Assembly: GCA_902779705.1 (NCBI GenBank)
Contig: CACZCR010000003.1
Coordinates: forward strand, 186,001 to 250,000
DNA: 64,000 nt
DNA from: an uncultured Bacteroidales bacterium
GTDB lineage: Bacteria > Bacteroidota > Bacteroidia > Bacteroidales > Paludibacteraceae
Direction: 5' to 3'
Shown here: in pieces, positions 1 through 8,557 of the stretch
Layout: each line of letters begins with the position of its first letter
Numbering within the stretch: position 1 is the stretch's first letter
Program-made: the position numbers and the translations under genes
Notes under the pieces: model-generated
Told to the model about the DNA's origin: nothing
Databases searched by the model: none
The model's input: the letters and a program-made list of their open reading frames with translations, nothing else

Positions 1-990
1 CAAAACGGTATGCTTCGTAGCAAACGACTCATCAACCTCGACTCCGAAGATGACGGACAAATCTTCATCGGCTGCGCAGGTGGTATCGACACCTTAGCCA
101 AGATGCACTATCAAGCTGAGAGCTTAGAGGTCAAAGGTGATCGTTTAGCAGTCCGCTTATCCGTAAGCGGACTAATGGGCGGCCACTCAGGCGATGACAT
201 CAACAAAGGTCGCGCTAATGCCAACCAACTATTGGTATGGTTCTTGGCACGTATATGGCCACAAACAGACATCCAACTCGCTTCTATCAACGGAGGTAAC
301 CTACGCAATGCGATCGCACGCGAAGCCGAAGCAGTCCTAACCATCCCTATGGCTTACAAAGAACAAATACGTATCGAATGGAATCAATACGTAGCACAAA
401 TGGAAGGAGTCTTTGGGGAAGTTGAAAAAAACCTACGCATGGATTTGGAGACAACAGATATGCCAGAGACATTCATCCCATCCGACAAGGCTTATCGCCT
501 CATTATGGCACTGTGTGAATGCCCACACGGTATGATAGCAATGTCCAAAGAGATGCCCGGACTCGTAGAGACTTCTACCAACCTCGCCTCCATCAAGATG
601 AAAGACGGTTTTATCGAGGTCAACACCTCACAACGTTCGTCTATTGAGGCATCTAAACACCACCTCAAATGGGCCGTTGAGCAAGCGCTTGCTATGGCTT
701 GCGATGAGGTTACCCACGGTGACGGATACCCCGGCTGGGCCCCTAACCCCAACTCTCCGCTACTCGAAGTAGTAAAACAAGCCTATATAGACCTCTACAA
801 GGCTGAACCCAAAGTACTGGCTATCCATGCAGGACTCGAGTGCGGACTCTTCCTGGAGAAATATCCATACCTAGACATGGTCTCTATCGGCCCGCAGATG
901 TATGGTGTTCATTCACCTCAAGAGCGTCTGTCCATCCCTAGCACCGAGCGCTGCTACGACTGGCTGTGCCGCGTGTTAGAAACACTCTAA
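1..990 (+). CDS. pepD: Aminoacyl-histidine dipeptidase (PepD), C-terminal two thirds
   Basis: This is the 3' part of an M20/M28-clan dipeptidase that hydrolyses Xaa-His dipeptides such as carnosine. The frame is open from base 1, so the gene begins outside the window; about 329 residues remain of the usual ~485. Visible family motifs are NLDSEDDGQIFIGCAGG (the Asp is a metal ligand), GGHSGDDINKGRANAN at the start of the lid/dimerisation domain, AIHAGLECG, and the C-terminal IGPQMYGVHSP, whose His is the last zinc ligand. The N-terminal His-x-Asp metal site is missing only because of the window edge. A strong bidirectional hairpin terminator follows directly. Identification is from motifs and is secure at family level. 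Confidence 0.93.
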   Translation, partial: QNGMLRSKRLINLDSEDDGQIFIGCAGGIDTLAKMHYQAESLEVKGDRLAVRLSVSGLMGGHSGDDINKGRANANQLLVWFLARIWPQTDIQLASINGGNLRNAIAREAEAVLTIPMAYKEQIRIEWNQYVAQMEGVFGEVEKNLRMDLETTDMPETFIPSDKAYRLIMALCECPHGMIAMSKEMPGLVETSTNLASIKMKDGFIEVNTSQRSSIEASKHHLKWAVEQALAMACDEVTHGDGYPGWAPNPNSPLLEVVKQAYIDLYKAEPKVLAIHAGLECGLFLEKYPYLDMVSIGPQMYGVHSPQERLSIPSTERCYDWLCRVLETL

Positions 991-1005
991 AAACTCATAG
1001 ATCCA

Positions 1006-1039
1006 AAAATAAGAGCCGCTGTTGGGCGGCTCTTATTTT
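1006..1039. terminator. Bidirectional intrinsic terminator between pepD and secDF
   Basis: A 14-bp stem (1006-1019 with 1026-1039, loop TGTTGG) is flanked by A-rich and T-rich arms, so it reads as a rho-independent terminator on both strands. It serves the convergent pepD (+) and secDF (-). Confidence 0.85.
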
Positions 1040-1055
1040 GTATATTCTCTACTGC

Positions 1056-4000
1056 TTACTTAGCAGCTCTCTTTGCTTTGCGACGAGCAATTGCCTGCTG
1101 AATCTCATAAGAGATAGGCGATGCAATAAATACGGACGAATACGTACCGACAATCACACCCATCAACAATGCGAATACGAATCCGCGGATGGTCTCGCCA
1201 CCGAATACGAAGATCGCCAACAATACCACGAAGGTAGACATAGAGGTCGAGAACGTACGGCTGAGCGTGTTGTTCAACGCAGCGTTGATATTCTCATCCT
1301 TAGCACGCTTCGGATAAAGCTTGTTGTATTCACGTACACGGTCGAAGATAACCACGGTATCGTTGATCGAATAACCGATAACGGTCAATATAGCAGCGAT
1401 AAACGATTGGTCAATCTCCATTGAGAATGGCATTACCTTCCACAATATAGCATACAGACCTAGGATGATCACTGTATCGTGAGCCAAAGCGGTCAACGCA
1501 CCTACAGAGTAAGCAAAGTTGCGGAAACGCAACAAGATATAGAGGAAGATTCCTGCCAATGCAGCCAATACTGCCCAGAAAGCAGCAGTTGTGATGTCAT
1601 CAGCTATAGCCGGACCCACTTTCTGTGACTGCATAATACCTACCTCAGGGTTAGCCAAAGTAGAGCGGAAGTCCTCAAAGCTGATCTGCTCAGCCAAGAA
1701 CTGGTGTGTTCCGTCATACAACATCTTCTCGATCTTCTCATCGATCTCGGTCGACTGATCGTTGATCATATAGTTGGTCGAAACACGTACTTGATTATCC
1801 GCACCGATAGTGATCACGTTGAGCGAATAAGTCTGGTCGTCTGTCAACTCTGCCTTGAAGATGTTATCCAACGACTCGCGAACAGCATCCGTCTTAACCG
1901 GCTGGTCGAAACGAACAATATAGTTACGTCCACCTGAGAAGTCAATACCCAGGTTCAGCTTACCAAAGATGTGAGGATCAAGACCCAAAATTGCTACGAT
2001 CACCAGAGCACCGGAGATGCAGTAAGCCACCTTGCGCAAACCTACAAAGTTAACCTTTGCGTTCTGCAAGAAGTTCTCCATCAACTTGGTGGTGAAGCTC
2101 AACTCCTTAGCATCCTCGCGCTTAGCATACGACTCCAGCATCCAACGAGTGATGAACACAGCGGTGATGAACGAAGTCACGATACCAATCATATAGGTAA
2201 CTGCGAAGCCCTTGATAGGACCTGTACCGAAGATAGCCAAGATAGCACCGGTCAGGAACGAGGTTACGTTCGAGTCCACAATAGCGGAAATAGCACCTTG
2301 GAAACCATCAGTGATGGCCTGACGCATCTTCTTGCCTTGACGCAGCTCCTCACGGATACGCTCATAGATCAGCACGTTAGCATCAACAGCCATACCCATG
2401 GTCAACACGATACCGGCGATACCCGGCAGAGTCAATACAGCCGAGAACGAAGCCAGCACACCTACCAACAAGAATACGTTGCATACCAATGCGCCATCAG
2501 CGATCAGACCCGGGATCCAACCATAGTAGAAGATCATGTAGATCAGGATCAGGCAGAAGCCCAGAACGAAGCTCCACAAACCTGCCTCAATAGCCTCGCG
2601 ACCCAGCGAAGGACCTACTACATCCTCTTGGATGATACGTGCCGGAGCCGGCATTTTACCGGACTTGAGAGTGTTAGCCAAGTCTTTGGCTTCCTCTACG
2701 GTAAAGTTACCGGTAATTTGGCTTTGACCACCAGGAATCTCATTCTGTACAGTCGGGAACGAATATACCAGTCCGTCCAAAACGATAGCTACCGACTTGC
2801 CGATATTGTCCTTCGTGATACGTTGCCAAGCTTTAGCACCGTCCGAGTTCATCGACATCGACACATTGGCATATGCACTGGTCTGCGAGAAGTCTGCACG
2901 AGCATCAGTGATCACGTCACCCTCAAGACTCGCACGACCGTTATGACCACGCAGTGCTACCAACTGATAGTATGCATTAGCATTGTCAATAGCCTTCACC
3001 GTCCAGCGGAAGCAGATGTCGTTAGGCAGGATCTGACGAGCCTGTGTGCCGGTCAACATAGCATTGATCTTAGCGGTGTCAGTATAGTGAGCCATACCCA
3101 CTACTGGACCCATACCTACTTGGCCACCTTCGCCTACATTCAACTGCAGCTTAGCAAACAGAGGGTGCTCAGCACGCCACTGCTCAACATCTTTCTTGAC
3201 ACTGTCGTTCTCAATCGATGCAGCCAACTGCTCAGCCTCAGTCTTGGTGGTATCAGCCTCAGCAGCTACTTCCTCAGCAGCCTCCTCTGCAGGAGTCTCT
3301 ACCTTGGTCGTATCAACGCCACCCTTAGCTAACTCACCGTCCAGACGCTCCAAGCCGCTGGCAATCTCAGTCAGGTTATAAGTCTCCCAGAACTCGAGGT
3401 TTGCTGAACCCTGAAGCAGTTTACGTACACGCTCCGGCTCTTTGATACCAGGCAACTCAATCAAGATACGACCCGTCTGAGAGAGACGCTGGATATTCGG
3501 CTGTACTACACCGAAACGGTCAATACGTGTACGCAACACGTTGAACGAGTTGGTAATAGCACCATCCACTTCCTCCTGAAGAACAGCCTTAACTTCTTCA
3601 TTAGTCGAAGTCGAAGTAACTTTGTTGTTCAATGCTGGAGTAGAGAAAATAGCTGCCAATTGGATCTGCGGATCGATCTCCTGATACGACTCCACAAACA
3701 GAGTCACATAGTCCTCACCGCTACTCTCCTGCTTCTTGGTGGCCATCTCCAAAGCGCGATTGAAGTTCTCGCTCTGGTTGCCCTCTGCCAAAGCACGGAT
3801 GATACTCGGCACCTCTACTTCCATGGTCACGTTCATACCACCCTTGAGGTCCAGACCGAGATTGATCTCTTTCTCACGACACTCCTTGAGCGTATAACCA
3901 AACCATACTTTCTCCGAAGCCAACGAATCCTGATACATCGACAGCTTCACTGAATCTCCCTGTGCATACTCGGCTGCTGCCTTGTCATAGTGACTGGTCA

Positions 4001-4091
4001 CAAACGAGAACGAGAGATAGAAAGCGCACGCCAAGGCCAGCAAGGCTGCCAGACAGTACGCCAGTTTTCTAACAATTCCGTTGTTTTGCAT
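1056..4091 (-). CDS. secDF: Protein translocase subunit SecDF (fused SecD-SecF)
   Basis: This is an RND-type inner-membrane protein that uses the proton gradient to pull preproteins through SecYEG. The 1011-residue fusion is the usual Bacteroidota arrangement. It has an N-terminal membrane helix (about 8-30), the SecD motif LGLDLKGG (about 78-85), a large periplasmic region, the first six-helix bundle (from about 505), a second N-terminal helix and the SecF motif GIDFSGG (about 720), then the second bundle. A low-complexity Ala/Glu/Thr segment (about 262-290, with EEAAEEVAAE) interrupts the periplasmic P1 domain and is probably a lineage-specific loop. The start ATG at 4091 lies about 90 nt downstream of a good promoter. 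It is monocistronic, closed by the terminator at 1006-1039. Confidence 0.97.
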   Translation of the reverse strand: MQNNGIVRKLAYCLAALLALACAFYLSFSFVTSHYDKAAAEYAQGDSVKLSMYQDSLASEKVWFGYTLKECREKEINLGLDLKGGMNVTMEVEVPSIIRALAEGNQSENFNRALEMATKKQESSGEDYVTLFVESYQEIDPQIQLAAIFSTPALNNKVTSTSTNEEVKAVLQEEVDGAITNSFNVLRTRIDRFGVVQPNIQRLSQTGRILIELPGIKEPERVRKLLQGSANLEFWETYNLTEIASGLERLDGELAKGGVDTTKVETPAEEAAEEVAAEADTTKTEAEQLAASIENDSVKKDVEQWRAEHPLFAKLQLNVGEGGQVGMGPVVGMAHYTDTAKINAMLTGTQARQILPNDICFRWTVKAIDNANAYYQLVALRGHNGRASLEGDVITDARADFSQTSAYANVSMSMNSDGAKAWQRITKDNIGKSVAIVLDGLVYSFPTVQNEIPGGQSQITGNFTVEEAKDLANTLKSGKMPAPARIIQEDVVGPSLGREAIEAGLWSFVLGFCLILIYMIFYYGWIPGLIADGALVCNVFLLVGVLASFSAVLTLPGIAGIVLTMGMAVDANVLIYERIREELRQGKKMRQAITDGFQGAISAIVDSNVTSFLTGAILAIFGTGPIKGFAVTYMIGIVTSFITAVFITRWMLESYAKREDAKELSFTTKLMENFLQNAKVNFVGLRKVAYCISGALVIVAILGLDPHIFGKLNLGIDFSGGRNYIVRFDQPVKTDAVRESLDNIFKAELTDDQTYSLNVITIGADNQVRVSTNYMINDQSTEIDEKIEKMLYDGTHQFLAEQISFEDFRSTLANPEVGIMQSQKVGPAIADDITTAAFWAVLAALAGIFLYILLRFRNFAYSVGALTALAHDTVIILGLYAILWKVMPFSMEIDQSFIAAILTVIGYSINDTVVIFDRVREYNKLYPKRAKDENINAALNNTLSRTFSTSMSTFVVLLAIFVFGGETIRGFVFALLMGVIVGTYSSVFIASPISYEIQQAIARRKAKRAAK

Positions 4092-4181
4092 AATTGGTTT
4101 ATTATTTGTTTATTCTATATTCTGCTTATTTCATACGTGTGCATAACGCAGTATGTACGCGTGCGCCCACAAAAAAGCGTG

Positions 4182-4213
4182 CAAAGGTACGAAAAAAAAA
4201 TTATATATGCAAA
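4182..4213 (-). promoter_or_regulatory. Promoter of secDF
   Basis: On the minus strand, TTTG (-33) is followed by a 20-nt AT-rich spacer and TACCTTTG (-7), then CAC, the Bacteroidota sigma-ABfr pattern. It reads toward secDF. Confidence 0.8.
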
Positions 4214-4305
4214 TTTTTTAGTAAATAATATAAAAAATGCACCCATTTGAGCACATTTTTCTACATTAATACAACTATTCTCGCCTAACAAGCAGGTTTA
4301 ATACT

Positions 4306-4347
4306 GCTCGGACGCTCGTCGGTATTACATCGGACTTACATCGTACC
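4306..4347. repeat. Degenerate 11-bp-period array (TCGG every 11 bp)
   Basis: TCGG, TCGG, TCGG and TCGT occur at 4308, 4319, 4330 and 4341, exactly 11 bp apart, with TTACATCG repeated in the last two units. The array lies in the 302-nt gap 4092-4394, about 45 nt past the stop codon of the lipoprotein gene at 4395-4850. Apart from this and the secDF promoter the gap shows only AT-rich sequence and an imperfect TATATA dyad near 4362-4378. Confidence 0.6.
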
Positions 4348-4394
4348 CCACTGCACCCTATATATACTATGTATATATCCCGTGATTTTCAAAT

Positions 4395-4850
4395 CTACTG
4401 CTCCTCAAGCACAAAATCTGCTGTCACAAAACCATTATAATACTCATAGCGGTCAGGATGATATTCTACCTTTATAGAATCATATTCAACCGGCGCAAAA
4501 AGAGTTTGACTCTTATATACGCCCCTTGAATCAGTCGCCTCAACGGTCACTTCATCAACCAACTGCCTCCCACGATATCGAATGATTGTATAGTTGCCGA
4601 GTGTATCAGTAATAGCATAGTTATAACTCAGCACATCTCGCTCAGTCGCTTCACGCACACCATAAATGGCTACGTTTATTCCACGGAGTGGCTCGCCATT
4701 CGTATTAGTCACCTTACCGCTTACTACCAGTCGCGGTGCACCATACTGACCATCTTCAGAAGGGTCAATACAATCAGTTTTCGCCATGCATCCCCCTAAC
4801 ACCATAGCAAAAGAAACAAATAGCAATATTTTGGACAGTTTTCGTATCAT
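4395..4850 (-). CDS. Lipoprotein with carboxypeptidase-regulatory-like fold, rSAM-associated type
   Basis: The 151-residue protein has a lipoprotein signal ending VLGGC (Cys21), a second Cys at 27, then YGAP and a beta-sandwich of the type GKVTNTNGEPLRGINVAIYG ... TDTLGNYTI, as in carboxypeptidase regulatory-like domains. It is clearly a paralogue of the protein at 23468-23908: both share YG-x-P after the lipobox, G-x-V-x-N, a D-x-x-GN turn, SGVY and a C-terminal DFVL. From memory, small lipoproteins of this form are catalogued in Bacteroidota as partners of radical SAM enzymes; that link is inference here. Its start overlaps the stop of the upstream gene (ATGA). It is last in a four-gene cluster transcribed from the promoter at 7112. 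Confidence 0.8.
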   Translation of the reverse strand: MIRKLSKILLFVSFAMVLGGCMAKTDCIDPSEDGQYGAPRLVVSGKVTNTNGEPLRGINVAIYGVREATERDVLSYNYAITDTLGNYTIIRYRGRQLVDEVTVEATDSRGVYKSQTLFAPVEYDSIKVEYHPDRYEYYNGFVTADFVLEEQ

Positions 4851-5371
4851 GGCTTTTGGTATATTTTAGTCGTTGTTATTCCTAAAGAAGTAGTAACGCG
4901 CAAGATATAGGCTCCAAGGTCTTCTACGGGTTGGTATGGTGCAACACCTATAAGGCTTCCGTCAAACGCATAATAGTTGATTCCCCTAACCGCTATTTGT
5001 CCCACAAAATCAGTTTTCCAGTAGCCGATCTCTATCGTGTACAATCCCGGGTGCGTAATGACACATTCCACCTCACCAAACGAAATACTATAGAAGTAGT
5101 CTTCACCTTGACGATCACTCGACTGCTCGCGTACTACAACATACGAAACGGCGTCCTGCTGAGTGTCTATATGCAGAATATTGCCGGTTAGAGTAGCACG
5201 AAACTGGTTAGGATCTGTCGGATCAGGAGTACTACCGGTAGGGTCATCCTGCGGCATACGATAGAACATCTGCTGACTAAGCGGAATTGAAATAGTATTG
5301 CCGGCCGCCCATACTTGAACTGCCGACAGAACAATCAATATGAACACTATTCGTCTATTCATTTGGTTCAC
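4847..5371 (-). CDS. Secreted beta-rich protein of unknown function
   Basis: The 174-residue protein has a Sec signal peptide (cleavage near VWAAGN, about residue 25), a Pro/Asp/Thr-rich stretch (DDPTGSTPDPTDP, about 41-53), then a beta-rich domain containing NILHID, YVVVREQ and GLYTIEIGYW. It resembles the small secreted Ig-like proteins (DUF3244-like) common in Bacteroidales, but I do not recognise it with certainty. It overlaps the TPR-HTH gene by 17 nt upstream and the lipoprotein gene by 4 nt downstream, so translation is probably coupled. An internal ATG at 5362 (MNRR) is an equally good start. The context suggests an envelope product made together with the TPR-HTH sensor. Confidence 0.75.
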   Translation of the reverse strand: MNQMNRRIVFILIVLSAVQVWAAGNTISIPLSQQMFYRMPQDDPTGSTPDPTDPNQFRATLTGNILHIDTQQDAVSYVVVREQSSDRQGEDYFYSISFGEVECVITHPGLYTIEIGYWKTDFVGQIAVRGINYYAFDGSLIGVAPYQPVEDLGAYILRVTTSLGITTTKIYQKP

Positions 5372-6575
5372 ACGCTATGGTTCGCAACGCCTCCTTAAGA
5401 TCTTTCGCCGTCACGCCCAAATGCTTTGCTATCAAATACTTATCCTTACCTATTCCACTCTCTGCACGATATAGTATATCGGCTATTTCTGCATAACTAA
5501 ACCCTATCAATACCAACACACAGATACGTATCTCGCGTTCAGACAAGCCGCGCTGCTCCAATTTAGCAACAATATTCATTAACCGCTGATTACATACGGT
5601 GCGGAAAAGTAAATAGTCGCTCCATTGTAATTCGTCTCGTAGGTGCGCACTATGTCTTAACTGTCGGCATTGCTGCTCAAGCGATGAGTTCCGTTTACTC
5701 TTACGTGTAACCGTCCGGTAAAAGGTCCATCCAAGAAGTACAAACGCTGATAACACCAACAATACAATCACCCCTCGCGGCCATGATCGCTTAGCCGGAT
5801 AGAGCGACTCTTGAGCCAACAACATAGCCTCCGCCCAGTCTGCTCGATTCCGCTCCAATCCTCGTTGCACATCCGTTCTAGTAGATGCCAACTCACGTAT
5901 CTGCTCAGCCGCAGCAGCCGTATCACAATGAGTCAGGATGTAATACACATCGTCCAAATAGCGAGGATTATCAGTCTGATCCAGCACCCTCTTTGCATAA
6001 CAAAGCGCAGAGTCACATTGATCTAAAAAAGTATACGCCTGTGCGCGCAACATGCAAAAATACACCGGTGGCTCCGGCCCTAACGCTTGCGTATAACCCA
6101 ACAGAGAATCATACTCTTGCGCATAAAGATACGCAGCTGCACGACTCTCCATGACCTTATTCCGTACCACAGAATCCGGACGGATAGCCAGTGCCGAGTC
6201 AACGAACATCATAGCCGAATCCTTCTTCCCTTGCACAGCCTGCTCCCACGCCATGTTATTCAGTGCATACGCATACGCATACGTGTCTTTAGCCAAAGCA
6301 AACTGTTCTGCCGATTGCGCATATATGGAGAATGCCAAATCATGCCGCTCTCCGATGCGACACATAGTAGCCATATTGCTATAAGAGCGGCCCTTGATAA
6401 CATATTCCTGTGAACGGACACGTGTGGCCGCAATGAAAGCCTCCATTGCCGCTACTGGCTCATCCGCCTCCCGTAACTGACGTCCCTGCTGATAATAACT
6501 CTCAGCCGTCTGCCGATCACAAGCCACCAAGGCTAGGATAAATAGCAAAAATAATATGTATCGACCTCTAAACAA
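5355..6575 (-). CDS. TPR lipoprotein with a membrane helix and cytoplasmic LuxR-type HTH
   Basis: The 406-residue protein is built like a membrane-spanning one-component regulator. Residues 1-19 form a lipoprotein-like signal (LALVAC, Cys19). Residues about 20-260 contain TPR-like helical pairs (AESYYQQGRQLREADEPVAA and similar). A membrane helix lies at about 269-287 (GVIVLLVLSAFVLLGW). A basic, coiled linker follows, and about 343-400 is a LuxR/GerE-like helix-turn-helix (GLSEREIRICVLVLIGFSYA ... IAKHLGVTAKDLKEAL). The start is TTG at 6575, immediately after the upstream stop; no ATG keeps the signal intact. It is known that Bacteroidota carry many TPR-TM-HTH proteins, but targets are mostly unknown. 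The neighbouring lipoprotein and secreted genes are the natural candidates for ligand or target. Confidence 0.82.
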   Translation of the reverse strand: MFRGRYILFLLFILALVACDRQTAESYYQQGRQLREADEPVAAMEAFIAATRVRSQEYVIKGRSYSNMATMCRIGERHDLAFSIYAQSAEQFALAKDTYAYAYALNNMAWEQAVQGKKDSAMMFVDSALAIRPDSVVRNKVMESRAAAYLYAQEYDSLLGYTQALGPEPPVYFCMLRAQAYTFLDQCDSALCYAKRVLDQTDNPRYLDDVYYILTHCDTAAAAEQIRELASTRTDVQRGLERNRADWAEAMLLAQESLYPAKRSWPRGVIVLLVLSAFVLLGWTFYRTVTRKSKRNSSLEQQCRQLRHSAHLRDELQWSDYLLFRTVCNQRLMNIVAKLEQRGLSEREIRICVLVLIGFSYAEIADILYRAESGIGKDKYLIAKHLGVTAKDLKEALRTIACEPNE

Positions 6576-7073
6576 TTAATCAGGCAATAATAAATAATCT
6601 AACAAAGCATCGTCATGCACAAAATAATAGATTGCCTTTTCTGCCTCATTGTGCAATATCATCTCTGCTTTGGTTAAGCGAAGCACTCTATAATTCCGTA
6701 TTACAGGAGTGCCTCCCGGCAACATACCAATAATCGTTTCGGTGAGCACCATATCGGCTCCTTCACCTTCCGTCTTATAACGACGATCTTGCATCTCTCC
6801 TATAAACTCCCACTCTTTGTCTTCCTCCCAATAACTCCATTCGCTTATCACACCGTCATGAAACCACCAAACGCTCTCTTTGTCTTCATACGTACGCTCA
6901 AAACTTCCCGCTCCTTCCTCCGGATCTTCATAGTCGTAGCGTATATTTTTCAATTCCCACGCACCTTCCACCTGTGTGCCGTCAAACTCGGGCGGTTCAA
7001 CATGACCACCACACGAACACAACATTGCACCAATACCTAACACGGCAAAACAAAACATTAACTTCTTTTTCAT
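6576..7073 (-). CDS. Lipocalin-like lipoprotein
   Basis: The 165-residue protein begins with a lipoprotein signal (AMLCSCGG, acylated Cys about residue 20) followed by an acidic, aromatic-rich domain: VEGAWELKNIRYD near the start, repeated Trp/Tyr strands and a final YYFVHDD. The opening G-x-W and its size fit the lipocalin-like fold widespread in Bacteroidota envelope lipoproteins; no ligand can be inferred. It is the first gene after the promoter at 7112-7142 and its stop touches the TTG start of the TPR-HTH gene, so the four genes 7073 to 4395 look like one transcript. Confidence 0.75.
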   Translation of the reverse strand: MKKKLMFCFAVLGIGAMLCSCGGHVEPPEFDGTQVEGAWELKNIRYDYEDPEEGAGSFERTYEDKESVWWFHDGVISEWSYWEEDKEWEFIGEMQDRRYKTEGEGADMVLTETIIGMLPGGTPVIRNYRVLRLTKAEMILHNEAEKAIYYFVHDDALLDYLLLPD

Positions 7074-7111
7074 AATAATATCATTTATCGGTTACACATT
7101 TTTTACCGGTG

Positions 7112-7142
7112 CAAAGATACTGCTTTTAGGTGAACTATGCAA
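7112..7142 (-). promoter_or_regulatory. Promoter of the lipoprotein / TPR-HTH cluster
   Basis: TTG, 20 nt, TATCTTTG followed by CACC on the minus strand, upstream of the ATG at 7073. The spacer lacks the usual A-tract, so it may be weaker than others in the window. Confidence 0.7.
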
Positions 7143-7199
7143 GTTTTGAGCTTGGGAAAAACTTGGGATTTTACTCTCGTAACTACTGAATAGATACAA

Positions 7200-7229
7200 A
7201 AATGGCATACGCACCCACGTATGCCATTT
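7200..7229 (-). terminator. Terminator after efp
   Basis: A perfect 12-bp stem (AAATGGCATACG with CGTATGCCATTT, 6-nt loop) is followed on the minus strand by a TTTTT run, 19 nt beyond the efp stop. Confidence 0.85.
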
Positions 7230-7247
7230 GTTGATATCACGTCCTAA

Positions 7248-7811
7248 TTAACGTACGCGCTCGCAGTAAGAACCGTCACGAGTGTCGATACGGATCGTCT
7301 CACCCTCGTTGATAAAGAGCGGTACACGAACGGTAGCACCAGTCTCTACGGTAGCAGGCTTGAGCGTGTTAGTAGCGGTATCACCCTTCAAACCCGGCTC
7401 TGTATAAGTAACCTGCAACTCAACCTTGGTTGGCAACTCTGCAAAGAGGATAGTATCAGTCGAAGCATCAGAAACAACATCTACTACAAATCCCTCCTTC
7501 AAGAAGTCTACGCCGGTGATCAAATCATGAGCAATGGGCACTTGCTCAAAAGTCTCGTTGTTCATGAAGATATAATCCTCACCCTCCTGATAGAGGTATT
7601 GGTACGGACGACGCTCTACGCGAACATCTTCCAGCTTCTCACCGATATTGAAGCGGCGCTCCAACACGCGTCCATCTACTACATCCTTGAATTTTACACG
7701 CATGATCGTGTTACCTTTTCCAGGCTTAACGTGCAAAAACTCAATTACAAAATACAGACGACCATCCATGCGGATGCAAACGCCATTCTTAATGTCTTGA
7801 CTATTGATCAT
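7248..7811 (-). CDS. efp: Translation elongation factor P
   Basis: EF-P binds between the P and E sites and relieves ribosomes stalled on polyproline. The 187-residue length is typical. The N-terminal KOW-like domain carries [14 protein letters not shown], where Lys32 occupies the position of the modified Lys34 of E. coli EF-P; two OB-type domains follow and the end [13 protein letters not shown] matches the family signature. No modification enzyme gene is seen nearby. It has its own promoter, which is back to back with that of the marC-like gene, and its own terminator. Confidence 0.97.
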   Translation of the reverse strand: MINSQDIKNGVCIRMDGRLYFVIEFLHVKPGKGNTIMRVKFKDVVDGRVLERRFNIGEKLEDVRVERRPYQYLYQEGEDYIFMNNETFEQVPIAHDLITGVDFLKEGFVVDVVSDASTDTILFAELPTKVELQVTYTEPGLKGDTATNTLKPATVETGATVRVPLFINEGETIRIDTRDGSYCERVR

Positions 7812-7868
7812 ATCAATTAAAAATTAAAATTTACGAATCAAAAATTCCGTTTCTTTGGAAAATCGGTG

Positions 7869-7900
7869 CAAAGGTACGATTTTTCTTGCATATATGCAAA
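7869..7900 (-). promoter_or_regulatory. Promoter of efp (divergent half)
   Basis: TTTG at 7897-7900 (minus), 20-nt spacer, TACCTTTG at 7869-7876. The -33 region lies in the palindrome TTGCATATATGCAA (7886-7899) that also supplies the -33 of the opposite promoter. Confidence 0.85.
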
Positions 7901-7916
7901 TTTTTTTGTACTTTTG
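7886..7916 (+). promoter_or_regulatory. Promoter of marC-like gene (divergent half)
   Basis: TTG at 7886-7888, 20-nt spacer, TACTTTTG at 7909-7916 followed by CACC. It sets the start of the downstream gene at 7938, because upstream in-frame codons lie inside the promoter. Confidence 0.85.
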
Positions 7917-7937
7917 CACCCCAATTTTACAAATACT

Positions 7938-8534
7938 ATGGAATCAATACAAAATTTCTTCGGCACAGTAGACTTTTGGCAAGTCGTATCTTCCTTTATA
8001 TTCCTGATAGCTATCATTGACCCGTTTGGCAATATACCTATCACAATTGCGATGCAAGAAAAAGGTATCAAAATCAATGCGTTGCGTGTTTGTCTGGCGA
8101 GCCTGATCATCTTGTTAGCCTTCCTGTTCTTAGGAGAATGGATCCTCAAACTCTTCGGAGTGCAAATAGAGTACTTCGCCATTGCCGGTGGATTTATTAT
8201 CTTCCTTATGGCACTCGAAATGATACTCGACATCACGATCTTCAAGACCACTTTGGAAGGCGAGGGATCAATCGTGCCTTTAGCTTTCCCTATGTATGCC
8301 GGACCGGGCGCATTCACCGCTCTATTAGCCATCACAGCCGAGTATAGTATTGCCAGCTTGTGCGTATCACTGTTTGCGTGTATCGTATTCTTATACCTCG
8401 TTTTGATCGGTACCAACTGGCTGACCAAATACTTAGGCCAGACATCACTCTATATCATCCGTAAGTTCTTTGGTATCATCGTGCTGGCCATAGCATGTAA
8501 ACTGATGTTTGGCAATTTGGCATCCGTATTTTAA
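7938..8534 (+). CDS. MarC family integral membrane protein
   Basis: The 198-residue protein has about six hydrophobic helices and the family hallmark FLIAIIDPFGNIPI near residue 25, with GPGAFTALLAI in the middle. MarC/UPF0056 proteins are inner-membrane proteins; the early link to multidrug resistance was not upheld and the transported substrate is unknown. The ATG at 7938 is chosen because the longer open frame (from 7866) would begin inside the promoter. The next gene, rpiB, follows after 23 nt on the same strand. Confidence 0.9.
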   Translation: MESIQNFFGTVDFWQVVSSFIFLIAIIDPFGNIPITIAMQEKGIKINALRVCLASLIILLAFLFLGEWILKLFGVQIEYFAIAGGFIIFLMALEMILDITIFKTTLEGEGSIVPLAFPMYAGPGAFTALLAITAEYSIASLCVSLFACIVFLYLVLIGTNWLTKYLGQTSLYIIRKFFGIIVLAIACKLMFGNLASVF

Positions 8535-8557
8535 ATCGTAAACTCAAAATTACACAT

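Noticed and set aside
1971..3332. 453-codon open frame on the plus strand
   Set aside because: It lies fully antisense to secDF, has no promoter, and its product is rich in His, Ser, Thr and Gln without domain character; it is a shadow of secDF codon usage.
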